A stretch of DNA of 64,000 nucleotides, taken from Pelorhabdus rhamnosifermentans (GTDB taxonomy: Bacteria > Bacillota > Negativicutes > UMGS1260). The notes under the pieces are model-generated. The model worked only from the letters and a program-made list of their open reading frames with translations, was not told the DNA's origin and searched no databases. The stretch is from NCBI RefSeq assembly GCF_018835585.1, contig NZ_JAHGVE010000024.1, positions 1-64,000 of the forward strand. The letters are read 5' to 3'. Made by a program: the position numbers and the translations under genes. Below are positions 1 to 8,441 of the stretch, piece after piece; within the stretch, counting starts at the first letter, position 1, and each line of letters opens with the position of its first letter.

Positions 1-170
1 CTTGTTACAAGAATAATATTAATACAGATTAATACAATATTGAGCTGCCAAAAGGGTCCAATAACATCGAATTCAATGAGTCCTTGGACAAAAACGTATA
101 GGGCAGCGCAACAAGCAAGTAAAATAAGATCGTTTTTGTTTTTCGAATTTTTCTCACTTATACTACTCAT
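1..170 (-). CDS. livM: Branched-chain amino-acid ABC transporter permease LivM, N-terminal part
   Basis: Only the first ~56 codons are in the window; the gene runs off the left edge. The start is ATG at 170-168, nine bases after the livH stop, with an AGGTGA-like ribosome site overlapping the livH end. The visible protein has a short charged N-terminus followed by a hydrophobic segment, as in LivM permeases. It is called mainly from its position directly downstream of livJ-livH, where livM is the normal partner. The two permeases would form the membrane channel. The ATPase genes livG and livF should lie further left and cannot be seen. Confidence 0.7.
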   Translation of the reverse strand, partial: MSSISEKNSKNKNDLILLACCAALYVFVQGLIEFDVIGPFWQLNIVLICINIILVT

Positions 171-179
171 CACTATCAC

Positions 180-1070
180 CTACACTTTCTCTCTTACATT
201 TTTACCAAGCAGACCCGATGGTTTAAATAATAAGATAATAATCAAAATACCGAAAGCAGCCGCATCGCGGAAGGTAGAGGAAATAAAGCCACTCACAAGG
301 GCCTCAATGACCCCGAGAATGACACCGCCGGCCATGGCGCCGGGAATCACGCCAATTCCGCCGAGTACAGCCGCAATAAAGGCTTTTAAGCCAGGCATAA
401 TGCCCATCAGAGGATCAATAGAGTTGTAGTAAACCCCGACAAGGACGCCGGCAGCTCCGGCTAAGGCACTGCCCACACCGAAGGTAAAGGAGATCACGGT
501 GTTTACATTAATCCCCATCAACATGGCTGCATCTGTATCAAAAGAAACGGCTCGCATGGCCTTGCCTAGTTTCGTTTTTTGAACTAAATAAGTTAAAAGA
601 ACCATGAGAACAACGGAAACTGCCAAGATTAAGACTTGCTGACTATTAATGACAAGGGGTCCTATATTATAGACAGTAGCAGTAAAAATAGCGGGAAAAG
701 TCCGGGGCTGCGGTGTAAGGAGCAAAATACCGCCATATTCGAGGAGCAAGGAGACACCAATAGCCGTAATTAAGATGGCTATTTTCGGTGCACTTCGGAG
801 CGGTCGATAGGCAACGCGTTCAATAAGCATCCCAACCAGTCCTGTCATCACCATGGCGATGATGAGGGCTGGAAAAAAGCCGACATGAAGCAGCGTTGTT
901 GAAAAAAAACCAACATAGGCACCAACCATATAAATATCACCATGAGCAAAATTAATCAGTCTCATAATGCCGTACACCATCGTGTAACCGAGTGCGATGA
1001 GTGCATAGATGCTACCTAATGAAATTCCGTTGATTAACTGTTGTACAAATTGTTGCAGTAGTGAATCCAT
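180..1070 (-). CDS. livH: Branched-chain amino-acid ABC transporter permease LivH
   Basis: 296-residue, strongly hydrophobic protein with about eight membrane segments and the N-terminal pattern of LivH (INGISLGSIYALIALGYTMV). It is one of two permease subunits of the high-affinity leucine/isoleucine/valine importer in the cytoplasmic membrane. Its length is normal for the family. It follows livJ after a gap of about 90 bases that contains a hairpin, and it precedes livM by nine bases, so the order livJ-livH-livM is the usual one. The exact amino-acid specificity cannot be read from the permease. Confidence 0.93.
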   Translation of the reverse strand: MDSLLQQFVQQLINGISLGSIYALIALGYTMVYGIMRLINFAHGDIYMVGAYVGFFSTTLLHVGFFPALIIAMVMTGLVGMLIERVAYRPLRSAPKIAILITAIGVSLLLEYGGILLLTPQPRTFPAIFTATVYNIGPLVINSQQVLILAVSVVLMVLLTYLVQKTKLGKAMRAVSFDTDAAMLMGINVNTVISFTFGVGSALAGAAGVLVGVYYNSIDPLMGIMPGLKAFIAAVLGGIGVIPGAMAGGVILGVIEALVSGFISSTFRDAAAFGILIIILLFKPSGLLGKNVREKV

Positions 1071-1109
1071 ACGCCCTTCCCTCCAATCATATTATATACG
1101 GAAAATAAA

Positions 1110-1131
1110 GGATAAGGCTCAAGCCTTATCC
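1110..1131. terminator. Hairpin between livJ and livH
   Basis: A perfect 9-bp stem (GGATAAGGC / GCCTTATCC) with a TCAA loop, followed by T-rich sequence on both strands. Sitting between livJ and livH, it probably stops part of the transcription after livJ, giving more binding protein than permease, or protects the livJ message 3' end. Confidence 0.7.
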
Positions 1132-1161
1132 CTTTTTTATTTTATCATAGGTTATTACTAA

Positions 1162-2328
1162 TCAGGGATTAATTTTTTCTTTAAATGTTTGCTTACCATC
1201 CTTCATCTCAATAATAACAGCGCTTTTAATAGGATTATGACTTGCATCCAAACTGATAATGCCTGTTACGAGAGGTAACTCTTTAATTTGCGCTAAAGCA
1301 TCTTTGATCTTCGCTGGTTCAGCACTGCCAGCGCGCTTGATAGCATCGACAAGCATCATGGCACCATCATAGGCCAGCGCAGCAAAGGCATCAGGCGTTT
1401 GATGATATTCTTGCTGATAATCAGCAATAAATTGAACTACTTTTGGATCTTTATCTTCTACTGAGTAATGATTGCTAAAATAAGTATTATTTAGTGCGTC
1501 TTTACCAGCAATATCTACTAGTTTTGGCGAATCCCAACCATCTCCACCTACGATAGGCACAGTAATCCCCAGTTCACGCGCTTGTTTTACGATTTTACCT
1601 ACTTCTTCATAATAGCCAGGTACATAAATAACTTCTGGATTTAAAGCTTTTATTTTTGTTAATGTGGCTTTAAAGTCCTGATCTTTTTGCAAAAAAGCCT
1701 CTTTAGATAAAATTTGTCCACCACTATTTATAAAAGTCTCTTCGAAAAACTGATCTAGCCCCTTGGAATAGTCCGAACTACTATCTACATAAACTACAGC
1801 TGTTTTAGATTTTAACGTTTTTGTTACAAAATTCGCCATCACGATGCCCTGGAAGGGATCAATAAAACAAGAACGGAAAATATAATCGTTTACTTTTCCA
1901 TTACTACCAACAGTCACTTGCGGATTTGTTGATGTAGGCGTCAACATAGGAATTTTATTGTCTGTAGCAATAGGCACGGCAGCCAAAGTACTAGAACTGG
2001 CTACAGCCCCCATTAAGGCCACAACCTTATCTTGCGTAATTAGCTTTGTAGCCTCATTTGCTGATTCAGAAGGTTCTGATTTATTATCAGCAACAATAAA
2101 ATTGATTTGCTTTCCTAAGACGCCGCCATTTGCATTGACTTGTTTAAAAGCCAACTTTGCACCATTCGACACAGACTGTCCGTAAGAAGCAGCTCCGCCT
2201 GTTAAATCAAAATTGCCACCAATTTTAATATCCTTGGAATCTGCTGCTGTACTACAGCCAGCAACCATGCTTGCAAACATGGCTAAACCAACTGCCAAAC
2301 AGGTAAATCTACTTTTACCCTTTCCCAT
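1162..2328 (-). CDS. livJ: Branched-chain amino-acid ABC transporter substrate-binding lipoprotein LivJ
   Basis: 388-residue extracytoplasmic binding protein of the Leu/Ile/Val family (periplasmic-binding-protein type I fold). Residues 1-25 form a lipoprotein signal: charged start, hydrophobic core, lipobox V-A-G-C with Cys25 as the lipidated residue. The start at 2328 is chosen because GGGAGGG lies seven bases upstream and the signal begins there; the reading frame extends 64 codons further up without signal-like sequence. The mature part (IKIGGNFDLTGGAASYGQSV, then VVALMGAVASSSTLA) is typical for LivJ/LivK. It delivers substrate to LivHM. A consensus promoter lies about 75 bases upstream. 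Confidence 0.93.
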   Translation of the reverse strand: MGKGKSRFTCLAVGLAMFASMVAGCSTAADSKDIKIGGNFDLTGGAASYGQSVSNGAKLAFKQVNANGGVLGKQINFIVADNKSEPSESANEATKLITQDKVVALMGAVASSSTLAAVPIATDNKIPMLTPTSTNPQVTVGSNGKVNDYIFRSCFIDPFQGIVMANFVTKTLKSKTAVVYVDSSSDYSKGLDQFFEETFINSGGQILSKEAFLQKDQDFKATLTKIKALNPEVIYVPGYYEEVGKIVKQARELGITVPIVGGDGWDSPKLVDIAGKDALNNTYFSNHYSVEDKDPKVVQFIADYQQEYHQTPDAFAALAYDGAMMLVDAIKRAGSAEPAKIKDALAQIKELPLVTGIISLDASHNPIKSAVIIEMKDGKQTFKEKINP

Positions 2329-2410
2329 AATTACCCTCCCTCTAATCATTACAACATTACAATATAGATATTCTTTGTATTTTCTATATAAATTTTTGTA
2401 CTTCCTTTCA

Positions 2411-2439
2411 ATTATAATTTTGCATGAATCAGATGTCAA
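2411..2439 (-). promoter_or_regulatory. Sigma-A type promoter of the liv operon
   Basis: On the minus strand TTGACA (2439-2434), a 17-base spacer and TATAAT (2416-2411) match the vegetative consensus exactly. Transcription would start near 2404, leaving a leader of about 75 bases before livJ. Confidence 0.85.
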
Positions 2440-2555
2440 TAGTGTATTGTTGTATACCGAGTCACCATGGAAACCCCTGATTTGTGATTTTTCAGTATAG
2501 AATGGATCGATTTGATTCATAATACTGTTAAAATCTTACGACAGGAGCATATTTC

Positions 2556-3173
2556 ATGTTAAATCCGTTTTTTTCGAGCGATTCTTCCCTAGAGCTAAAG
2601 CTAAATATGAATCATCCTCAAACAATTTTTCAAATCAGCCGTCAAATTGAATGTTTCGCCTTACAGGCCCATGAATCAAGCTTAGATATTGTCATTGTTT
2701 GTATTGGTACCGACCGCTCAACAGGAGATGCCTTAGGCCCCTTAACAGGTGCCAAACTGCAATTACTGGCCCAGAAACATCCCGTGTTTGGCACATTAGA
2801 TGATCCTGTACATGCCACAAACTTAGTCACTACGCTTGAGCTGATTCATGAGAAAATTCCCCATTCCTTTATTATTGCTGTTGATGCTTGTCTTGGTAAA
2901 TTAGCCAGTGTGGGCTCAGTAACAATTGGACAAGGTGCTTTAAAACCCGGTGCTGCCGTTAGCAAAGAATTGCCTTCTGTGGGGGATGCTCATATTACAG
3001 GCATTGTCAATGTGGGAGGCTTTATGGAACACCTCGTATTACAAAGTACCCGTCTCAGCATCGTCATGAAAATGGCTGATATCATTGCGAACGGCATTGC
3101 CTTGGGATTACGAAAAATAACACCACCTCCTTTATATGTGGGCCCCTACCTAGCAGAAAGACAGGCAAGATGA
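2556..3173 (+). CDS. yyaC: Spore-associated protein YyaC (DUF1256, Gpr-like fold)
   Basis: 205-residue protein of the YyaC family, related to the germination protease Gpr and restricted to endospore formers. Family motifs seen are VCIGTDRSTGDALGPLTG near residues 49-66, LDDPVHATNL, and IIAVDACLGKLASVGSV. AGGAG is eight bases before the ATG. It is divergently transcribed from livJ and stands alone, ending in a shared terminator with the YkuS-like genes. Its presence is the main evidence in this window that the organism sporulates. The exact substrate is not established for the family. Confidence 0.92.
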   Translation: MLNPFFSSDSSLELKLNMNHPQTIFQISRQIECFALQAHESSLDIVIVCIGTDRSTGDALGPLTGAKLQLLAQKHPVFGTLDDPVHATNLVTTLELIHEKIPHSFIIAVDACLGKLASVGSVTIGQGALKPGAAVSKELPSVGDAHITGIVNVGGFMEHLVLQSTRLSIVMKMADIIANGIALGLRKITPPPLYVGPYLAERQAR

Positions 3174-3189
3174 CTCGCCTGCCTTTCTG
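3154..3189. terminator. Bidirectional terminator yyaC / ykuS-like genes
   Basis: Stem CAGAAAG-x-CAGGC pairing with GCCTG-x-CTTTCTG around a short loop. It overlaps the yyaC stop codon and faces the convergent YkuS-like gene. Confidence 0.65.
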
Positions 3190-3193
3190 TCTG

Positions 3194-3430
3194 TTACAGT
3201 TTTTCTAGTTCCTCCAGCACTTCCTGAGTTGTCTTTCCTGCTGCATTAATAACAGGAACTTCTGTTACCGTTTCTTGCATGTTCAGAAAATTGCTGTCCA
3301 ACCCGCTGACAACGATAGCATCTACATCGTCTACTTCTTCAGCTTCCAGTGTGACAACTTCATAGCCTTCCGTTTCCAAGGCGGTGCAGATATTCGACAA
3401 AGTACTTTCGACTGCTATGATGCCCTGCAA
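3194..3430 (-). CDS. YkuS-like small protein (UPF0180), copy 1
   Basis: 78-residue cytosolic protein resembling the YkuS/UPF0180 family: IAVESTLSNICTALETEGYE followed by a VDAIVVSGLD segment. The start is set at TTG 3430: GGAGG lies eight bases upstream of that TTG, whereas the ATG two codons earlier overlaps the ribosome site. Function is unknown. It lies 43 bases downstream of a second homologous gene, so the pair looks like a tandem duplication that has diverged. Both are acidic and contain a single-domain alpha/beta pattern. Confidence 0.75.
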   Translation of the reverse strand: MQGIIAVESTLSNICTALETEGYEVVTLEAEEVDDVDAIVVSGLDSNFLNMQETVTEVPVINAAGKTTQEVLEELEKL

Positions 3431-3473
3431 AATCATCACCTCCGCGAGTCTGTCTCTCGAGCCAGATAACGAC

Positions 3474-3713
3474 TTAACAAAATGGCTCCTGGAGACGTTC
3501 CACCACTTGTTCCTTCGTAAGATTTGTCGCATTTACCAGGAAAGTAACATCACTATTAACCCTTTGCGTCAGCGGTTTTGAGAGAGGAAGACCAGAAAAA
3601 ACAACAGCTTGCACAGGACGAACACATTTTTCCATGTCAATGACTTCGTAACCACATGTGCTCAAGTGGGCTTTAATATCATCAAGACCTGTTTCAACAG
3701 TTACCTTGAACAT
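3474..3713 (-). CDS. YkuS-like small protein (UPF0180), copy 2
   Basis: 79-residue paralogue of the neighbouring gene. VTVETGLDDIKAHLSTCGYE aligns with IAVESTLSNICTALETEGYE of copy 1, and VQAVVFSGLP with VDAIVVSGLD. The start is ATG 3713, eight bases after GGAGG; a GTG three codons earlier would overlap the ribosome site. Function is unknown for the family. The two genes are probably one transcript running leftward to the hairpin at 3154-3189. Confidence 0.75.
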   Translation of the reverse strand: MFKVTVETGLDDIKAHLSTCGYEVIDMEKCVRPVQAVVFSGLPLSKPLTQRVNSDVTFLVNATNLTKEQVVERLQEPFC

Positions 3714-3787
3714 AAAAAGCACCTCCTGTAGTTCACTGCAATATTAGTGTCTACAAGAGATGCTCTTTTATTCCTGGTGATTATTAC

Positions 3788-4711
3788 TCATAAAAAGGTC
3801 ATGGGGTCGACAGCCGTACCATTTACGCGAATTTCATAATGAGTATGTGGACCTGTACTCAGACCTGTGCTGCCCATTTCCGAAATAATATCGCCTTTTT
3901 TTACTGTTTGCCCCACTTGTACCAGAAGGGCTTGATTGTGTCCATAAAAACTAACAATTCCATAACCGTGATCTACTTGAATTAAGTTTCCGTAACCATT
4001 ATACCAACCAGCAAAAACAACAACACCATCTGCTGTAGCATGAACAGGTGTACCATAATTATTGGCAATATCAATGCCTGGATGAAAGTCACTTCCACCG
4101 CCAAAAGGCGAACTACGATAACCAAAAGGCGAAGTCACTTCGCCTTCAACAGGCCATATGGAAGGAGTACAAGCGAGACGCGCATTTTTTTCATTAATGC
4201 GCGTTTTAATTTCTAATAAGCTTTGTTCACGCGTTTGTATAGCCGCCTGTAATTCACTTAGCTGTTGTTCAACATTTTGTATTTTCTCGGGTGCTGAAGG
4301 GCCCCCTTGCCCTTTAAACAAAGTATTATGAAGGCCACTACCCGACCGCGACGTTTGTTGTGTTTCATCTGTATTGAGTAGCCGCCTAAGATCAGCATCA
4401 AGAGCATTTAACCGGTTCATATTATCTTGCATTTGTGCCGTTTTCTGCTCTAACTTCGTTAATTCTTGCGTTTGAGCCGCATTGACTTGTTGCAACCGTG
4501 CATATTCCGCTTGCTCCTGATTGTCATGAGGTGCAGTATAATGAAAATATACTAAGGCACCAAGGGAATACAAAAATACACCTACGAAACCAATAACCCC
4601 AACCATGAGGTGCTGAGCAGAAACTTTGATCTGTCTTATTGGCTGCCCACGATTAGACGACACAGTAAAACAACATTCCTGTTGTTTCAATTGAGAAAGT
4701 TTAATTTTCAT
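3788..4711 (-). CDS. M23 family metallopeptidase with membrane anchor and coiled coil
   Basis: 307-residue murein endopeptidase of the LytM/NlpD/M23 family. Visible parts: one transmembrane segment at about 34-57, a Gln/Glu-rich coiled coil at about 65-120 and 140-180, and the C-terminal M23 domain. The zinc ligands are present: H210-x3-D214 in FHPGIDIANNYG and H289-x-H291 in HTHYEIR. It should cleave peptide cross-links of peptidoglycan outside the membrane. The start at 4711 is chosen because GGTGGTG lies just upstream. In spore formers such proteins can be SpoIIQ-like, but nothing here proves a sporulation role. Confidence 0.88.
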   Translation of the reverse strand: MKIKLSQLKQQECCFTVSSNRGQPIRQIKVSAQHLMVGVIGFVGVFLYSLGALVYFHYTAPHDNQEQAEYARLQQVNAAQTQELTKLEQKTAQMQDNMNRLNALDADLRRLLNTDETQQTSRSGSGLHNTLFKGQGGPSAPEKIQNVEQQLSELQAAIQTREQSLLEIKTRINEKNARLACTPSIWPVEGEVTSPFGYRSSPFGGGSDFHPGIDIANNYGTPVHATADGVVVFAGWYNGYGNLIQVDHGYGIVSFYGHNQALLVQVGQTVKKGDIISEMGSTGLSTGPHTHYEIRVNGTAVDPMTFL

Positions 4712-4807
4712 TCCTTCACCACCTGTATTAAAAAAATACAATTTAACTTTATTATATTTCGCAGTATTTAAATAAAATCCTGCTTGATTTTTTTATTTTA
4801 TATGACT

Positions 4808-4835
4808 AAAGGCCCACTTAACTGAGTGGGCCTTT
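4808..4835. terminator. Terminator of the aspA-hydF-DUF4446 operon
   Basis: An 11-bp stem AAAGGCCCACT / AGTGGGCCTTT separated by about six bases, just after the DUF4446 stop codon on the minus strand. Confidence 0.75.
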
Positions 4836-4849
4836 AAGATAATTCGCAT

Positions 4850-5353
4850 TCATTTATTTTTGGCCTGAGCAAGAGCGGCTTTTTCTTCGTCCGATAAAAA
4901 ATAGCTTGATTGTCCATTAGCAATGGGCTTGGCATAAACACGCGATTCACTCCTGCCAAAAATACTGGATAACACCAATCCATTGCTCTGTTCGTCAAGA
5001 AAAGCTATGGCAAAACTTAAATCACTGCCTGTATCTTCAAAAGCATTAAAACGAACAATTCCCACTTTTTTTATATTTGTCAAACTCTCTTCTTTAATCG
5101 TCTGACATACCTGTTCAAGATGATCCACTTTTTTTACAACTCCATGAACTTCATCAATATGAGTCATAAGCAATCTCTCCAGGTTTAGCCCCTCCGAGCC
5201 AGCCATTAACTTTCGATACCTTTTAGTCAGCTTGGATAACTTGATATTAATCTGAATAAAAACAATAAGAGCTAAAAAGATACCCCCTGTTAAACCTAAA
5301 ATCATCCACTCCAAATTACTAGTAATAAAGGAGGCAATCATCTGTATATCCAT
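4850..5353 (-). CDS. DUF4446 family membrane-anchored protein
   Basis: 167-residue protein: one N-terminal transmembrane segment (about 17-38), a short coiled-coil stretch (about 55-95) and a C-terminal domain with VGIVRFNAFEDTGSDLSFAI, which is the DUF4446 signature. Function is unknown; the family is widespread in Firmicutes and often lies near parAB/jag-type genes. The start at 5353 follows AGAAAGGTG; an in-frame extension upstream would overlap the DUF554 gene. It is the last gene of the leftward aspA-hydF operon, 22 bases after DUF554. Confidence 0.85.
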   Translation of the reverse strand: MDIQMIASFITSNLEWMILGLTGGIFLALIVFIQINIKLSKLTKRYRKLMAGSEGLNLERLLMTHIDEVHGVVKKVDHLEQVCQTIKEESLTNIKKVGIVRFNAFEDTGSDLSFAIAFLDEQSNGLVLSSIFGRSESRVYAKPIANGQSSYFLSDEEKAALAQAKNK

Positions 5354-5375
5354 CTTATTTTCGCACCTTTCTATT

Positions 5376-6059
5376 TTAAACTGGCCAGAATAGCGTAATA
5401 AAAATGGCCATCGGGAGAGCAGGTAACCAATTAGCCACTTTAATTTTCTTAAAATCAAACATGACCAGACTGATTCCAATAATCATAAGTCCTCCAACAG
5501 CCGTCATCTCCCGAATGACAGCCTCTGATAAATAGGGGCTAACGAAACTGGCAAGTAATGTAATGCCCCCTTGATAAATCAAGATGGGTAACGTTGATAA
5601 AGCCACTCCGATACCCATTGTTGCCGTAAAAACAATAGAGGCTATGCCATCAAGTATACTTTTTGCGTATAATGTCGATGCATCCCCTGTTAAACCATCT
5701 TGCAGCGCCCCCACAACAGCCATCGCGCCAACACAAAATACTAAACTTGTCGTAACAAAAGCCTGCCCAATATTCGATGAATTTTCTGTTCCTACACGAT
5801 TCGTGAGCCATTTACCAAAATTATTTAATCTTTCATCAATATTAAGTGCCTCACCAATCATGGTACCACTAATGAGACTCAGAATGACAATCAGCACATT
5901 CTGTGTTTTCAGTGCCATCTGCGCACCGATAAGAAAAACAGCTAAAGCAAGTACTTGCATCACACTTGTACGATATTTTACAGATATTCCTTGTTTTAAC
6001 ACAAGACCAACAAATGTACCACCCAGTACTGCTGCAACATTGACTAGTGTACCCCTCAT
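5376..6059 (-). CDS. DUF554 family membrane protein
   Basis: 227-residue integral membrane protein with about seven hydrophobic segments. The N-terminus MRGTLVNVAAVLGGTFVGL and the internal FVTTSLVFCVGAMAVVGALQDG are characteristic of DUF554 (YdfK-like). Its start overlaps the end of the aminotransferase gene by four bases, so the two are translationally coupled. The family is a presumed transporter without established substrate, and no substrate can be inferred from the operon. Confidence 0.88.
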   Translation of the reverse strand: MRGTLVNVAAVLGGTFVGLVLKQGISVKYRTSVMQVLALAVFLIGAQMALKTQNVLIVILSLISGTMIGEALNIDERLNNFGKWLTNRVGTENSSNIGQAFVTTSLVFCVGAMAVVGALQDGLTGDASTLYAKSILDGIASIVFTATMGIGVALSTLPILIYQGGITLLASFVSPYLSEAVIREMTAVGGLMIIGISLVMFDFKKIKVANWLPALPMAIFITLFWPV

Positions 6060-7207
6060 ACGTAAAAATCCTCCCTGCTAATTGCATCAACAGCCCCAAT
6101 CGTCGCTCTAATCTCGCTGTCAGTCGTAAAATAACCCGGACTGAACCTGACGGCACCAGACTGCAAGGTACCAAGTACCTGATGCGCCCATGGAGAGCAA
6201 TGCAGTCCTGAGCGACAAATAATATGATACTCTTTTTCCAACAAATAGCCAACAAGTGAACTATCCTTTCCTCCTATAACAAAAGATACGACAGATGTAT
6301 GGGGACCTTTGCTTTCGCCTAATAATTGAACACCTGAAATCGATGCCAAGCCTTCCCTTAATTTTCGGCTTAAAAGCTGTTCCTTATGGTAAATAGCAGC
6401 AACGCCTTGCGCTAAAACACTCTGGACTCCTGCAGCAAGTCCGGCAATACCGGGCATATTTTGCGTGCCACTTTCCAAGCGATCAGGATAAAATCCAGGC
6501 TGTTCTTCCGATTCGGACTGACTTCCTGTTCCGCCAAAGCGCAGAGGCTGTAGTTCTATTTCAGGAGCAACATATAATCCCCCCGTACCCTGAGGCCCCA
6601 ATAAACCCTTATGCCCACTAAAAGCCAATAAATCAATGTCTAGCTTGCTAGCGTCAATAGGATAACTTCCCGCTGTTTGTGCCGCGTCAACAAGAACCAA
6701 ACAATGCGCTGAATGAGCTACCTCAATAATTTCTTCAAGCGATACAATCTGTCCAGTCACATTTGAAGCATGACTCAATACAAGCAATTTGGCACCCCGT
6801 ATTTTTTCTTGTAAATCTGTCTTATCAATAATTCCTGTACTTGTGCAGCGAACAACACGAAGGATGACCCCTTTTTCCCTCAGTACACACAAGGGGCGTA
6901 CAACAGAATTATGTTCCATAGCTGTCGTAACGACAACGTCACCGGAGCCAAGCAAGCCAAACAAGGCAGTATTGATGGCATCTGTGGCATTCAACGTAAA
7001 TGAAATGTGGTCAATGAAATTTAAGTGAAATAATTCACCTAGATTTTTTCTTGCTTCAAGTAACACTTTATTCGCTTCTAAGGCTAAATTATGACTGCCT
7101 CGACCCGCGCTGCCACCCATACGAAGAGCCTGATCAGCAGCCAAATAAACACTTTCCGGTTTAGGCCAACTCGTTGCACCATTATCAAGATAAATAGAAG
7201 GCACCAT
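6056..7207 (-). CDS. Class V aminotransferase / cysteine desulfurase-like protein
   Basis: 383-residue PLP enzyme of the cysteine desulfurase fold (IYLDNGATSWPKPESV start). The PLP lysine is K200 in FSGHKGLLGPQG, the cofactor histidine sits in TTAMEHNS, and the candidate sulfur-carrying Cys337 is in CRSGLHCSPW. This selenocysteine-lyase/CsdA-like family is smaller than IscS. It overlaps hydF by one base (TAATG) and is co-transcribed with it, so it could supply sulfur for iron-sulfur clusters of the hydrogenase maturation system. That role is an inference; desulfurase versus selenocysteine lyase activity cannot be told from sequence. Confidence 0.85.
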   Translation of the reverse strand: MVPSIYLDNGATSWPKPESVYLAADQALRMGGSAGRGSHNLALEANKVLLEARKNLGELFHLNFIDHISFTLNATDAINTALFGLLGSGDVVVTTAMEHNSVVRPLCVLREKGVILRVVRCTSTGIIDKTDLQEKIRGAKLLVLSHASNVTGQIVSLEEIIEVAHSAHCLVLVDAAQTAGSYPIDASKLDIDLLAFSGHKGLLGPQGTGGLYVAPEIELQPLRFGGTGSQSESEEQPGFYPDRLESGTQNMPGIAGLAAGVQSVLAQGVAAIYHKEQLLSRKLREGLASISGVQLLGESKGPHTSVVSFVIGGKDSSLVGYLLEKEYHIICRSGLHCSPWAHQVLGTLQSGAVRFSPGYFTTDSEIRATIGAVDAISREDFYV

Positions 7208-8439
7208 TACTCCATGCCTTCTTCATAAATTAACTGTGCCAAAGGGAAAGGACTTAAGGCTTTAGATAAAATACCATTCACATGAGCAATAAGAACACCA
7301 TAATTTACTATGGGAATATTTTGTTCATGTGCGAGTGCCAGACGGGACAGCATTTCACGCCTGTTGAGCATACATGCGCCACAATGAACAATTAATTGAT
7401 AAGATGATAAATCACTAGGAAAATCGCCGCCTGCGACCCAGTCAAATTCAAGTTCACCGCCCACAATCTGCCGCAGCCACCGTGGAATTTTCACATGCCC
7501 AATATCGTCAGCCTGACGATGATGCGTACACCCTTCGGCAATTAAAATTCTATCACCAATTTTCAGTTCGTCAATGCGCCGCGCTCCTGCAACAAGAGAA
7601 TTTAAATCGCCTTTGTGTCGCGCAAAAAGAATCGAGAAAGACGTCAACTCAACTCCTTGTGGCGTATCAGCAGCAACTTTTAAAAATTCCTGCGAATCCG
7701 TCACAATCAATTTAGGCGGAACTTTCAAATTATCGAGAGCGGCCCGTAATTCCCGTTCTTTCACAACAATACAAAAAGCATCATGATCAAGTAAATCACG
7801 AATGGTCTGCACTTGCGGTAAAATTAGCCGCCCCTTGGGTGCGGCCAAATCAATGGGCACGACAAGTACAACTGTATCCCCACCTGTTACAAGATCGCCA
7901 ATAACAGGCAATCCTTCCCAGTCGGTAGGTGCCTCTTTAATAATGACTTGCTTTAATTGTTCAATTCCTTGCTTATTTATGGCACTAACAGTAACAAAGG
8001 TTCCACCGAGGTCCTGTTCCCAAGCCTGCCGTTCTTTTTCTGTCAGGTTATGAAGATCACTTTTATTGGCCACAACAATAGCAGGAATTTTTTTTGAGCG
8101 AAATGTCTGGAGTAAGCTCTTTTCTTCATTCGTAATTCCTTGCACAACATCGATAACAAGCAACACCAAATCGGCCTTAGCCAAAACATGCAGACTTTTT
8201 TCCACCCGTTTGACACCCAATTCACCTTCGTCATCAATACCTGCCGTATCAATCATCATGACAGGTCCAATAGGTAATATTTCCATAGCCTTATATACAG
8301 GATCAGTTGTTGTCCCTGGTACAGGTGATACAAGAGCAATATCTTGATTCGTCAGAGCATTAATTAAACTTGATTTTCCAGCATTCCGGCGTCCAAATAG
8401 AGCAATATGCAAACGTGAACCTTTCGGTGCTTCATTCAT
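7207..8439 (-). CDS. hydF: [FeFe]-hydrogenase maturation GTPase HydF
   Basis: 410-residue HydF, the scaffold on which the 2Fe subcluster of the H-cluster is assembled before transfer to HydA. The N-terminal GTPase domain has the P-loop GRRNAGKS at 16-23, DTAG near 64-67 and NKSD near 125-128. The C-terminal iron-sulfur domain has the family signature C304-x-H306, then H352-C353-x2-C356. It lies two bases after aspA and overlaps the downstream aminotransferase. HydE, HydG and the hydrogenase itself are not in the window. Confidence 0.95.
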   Translation of the reverse strand: MNEAPKGSRLHIALFGRRNAGKSSLINALTNQDIALVSPVPGTTTDPVYKAMEILPIGPVMMIDTAGIDDEGELGVKRVEKSLHVLAKADLVLLVIDVVQGITNEEKSLLQTFRSKKIPAIVVANKSDLHNLTEKERQAWEQDLGGTFVTVSAINKQGIEQLKQVIIKEAPTDWEGLPVIGDLVTGGDTVVLVVPIDLAAPKGRLILPQVQTIRDLLDHDAFCIVVKERELRAALDNLKVPPKLIVTDSQEFLKVAADTPQGVELTSFSILFARHKGDLNSLVAGARRIDELKIGDRILIAEGCTHHRQADDIGHVKIPRWLRQIVGGELEFDWVAGGDFPSDLSSYQLIVHCGACMLNRREMLSRLALAHEQNIPIVNYGVLIAHVNGILSKALSPFPLAQLIYEEGME

Positions 8440-8441
8440 TC

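Noticed and set aside
40-429. A 129-codon rightward frame over livM-livH
   Set aside because: It lies antisense to well-supported permease genes and has no ribosome site; its proline-rich composition is what antisense reading of membrane helices gives.
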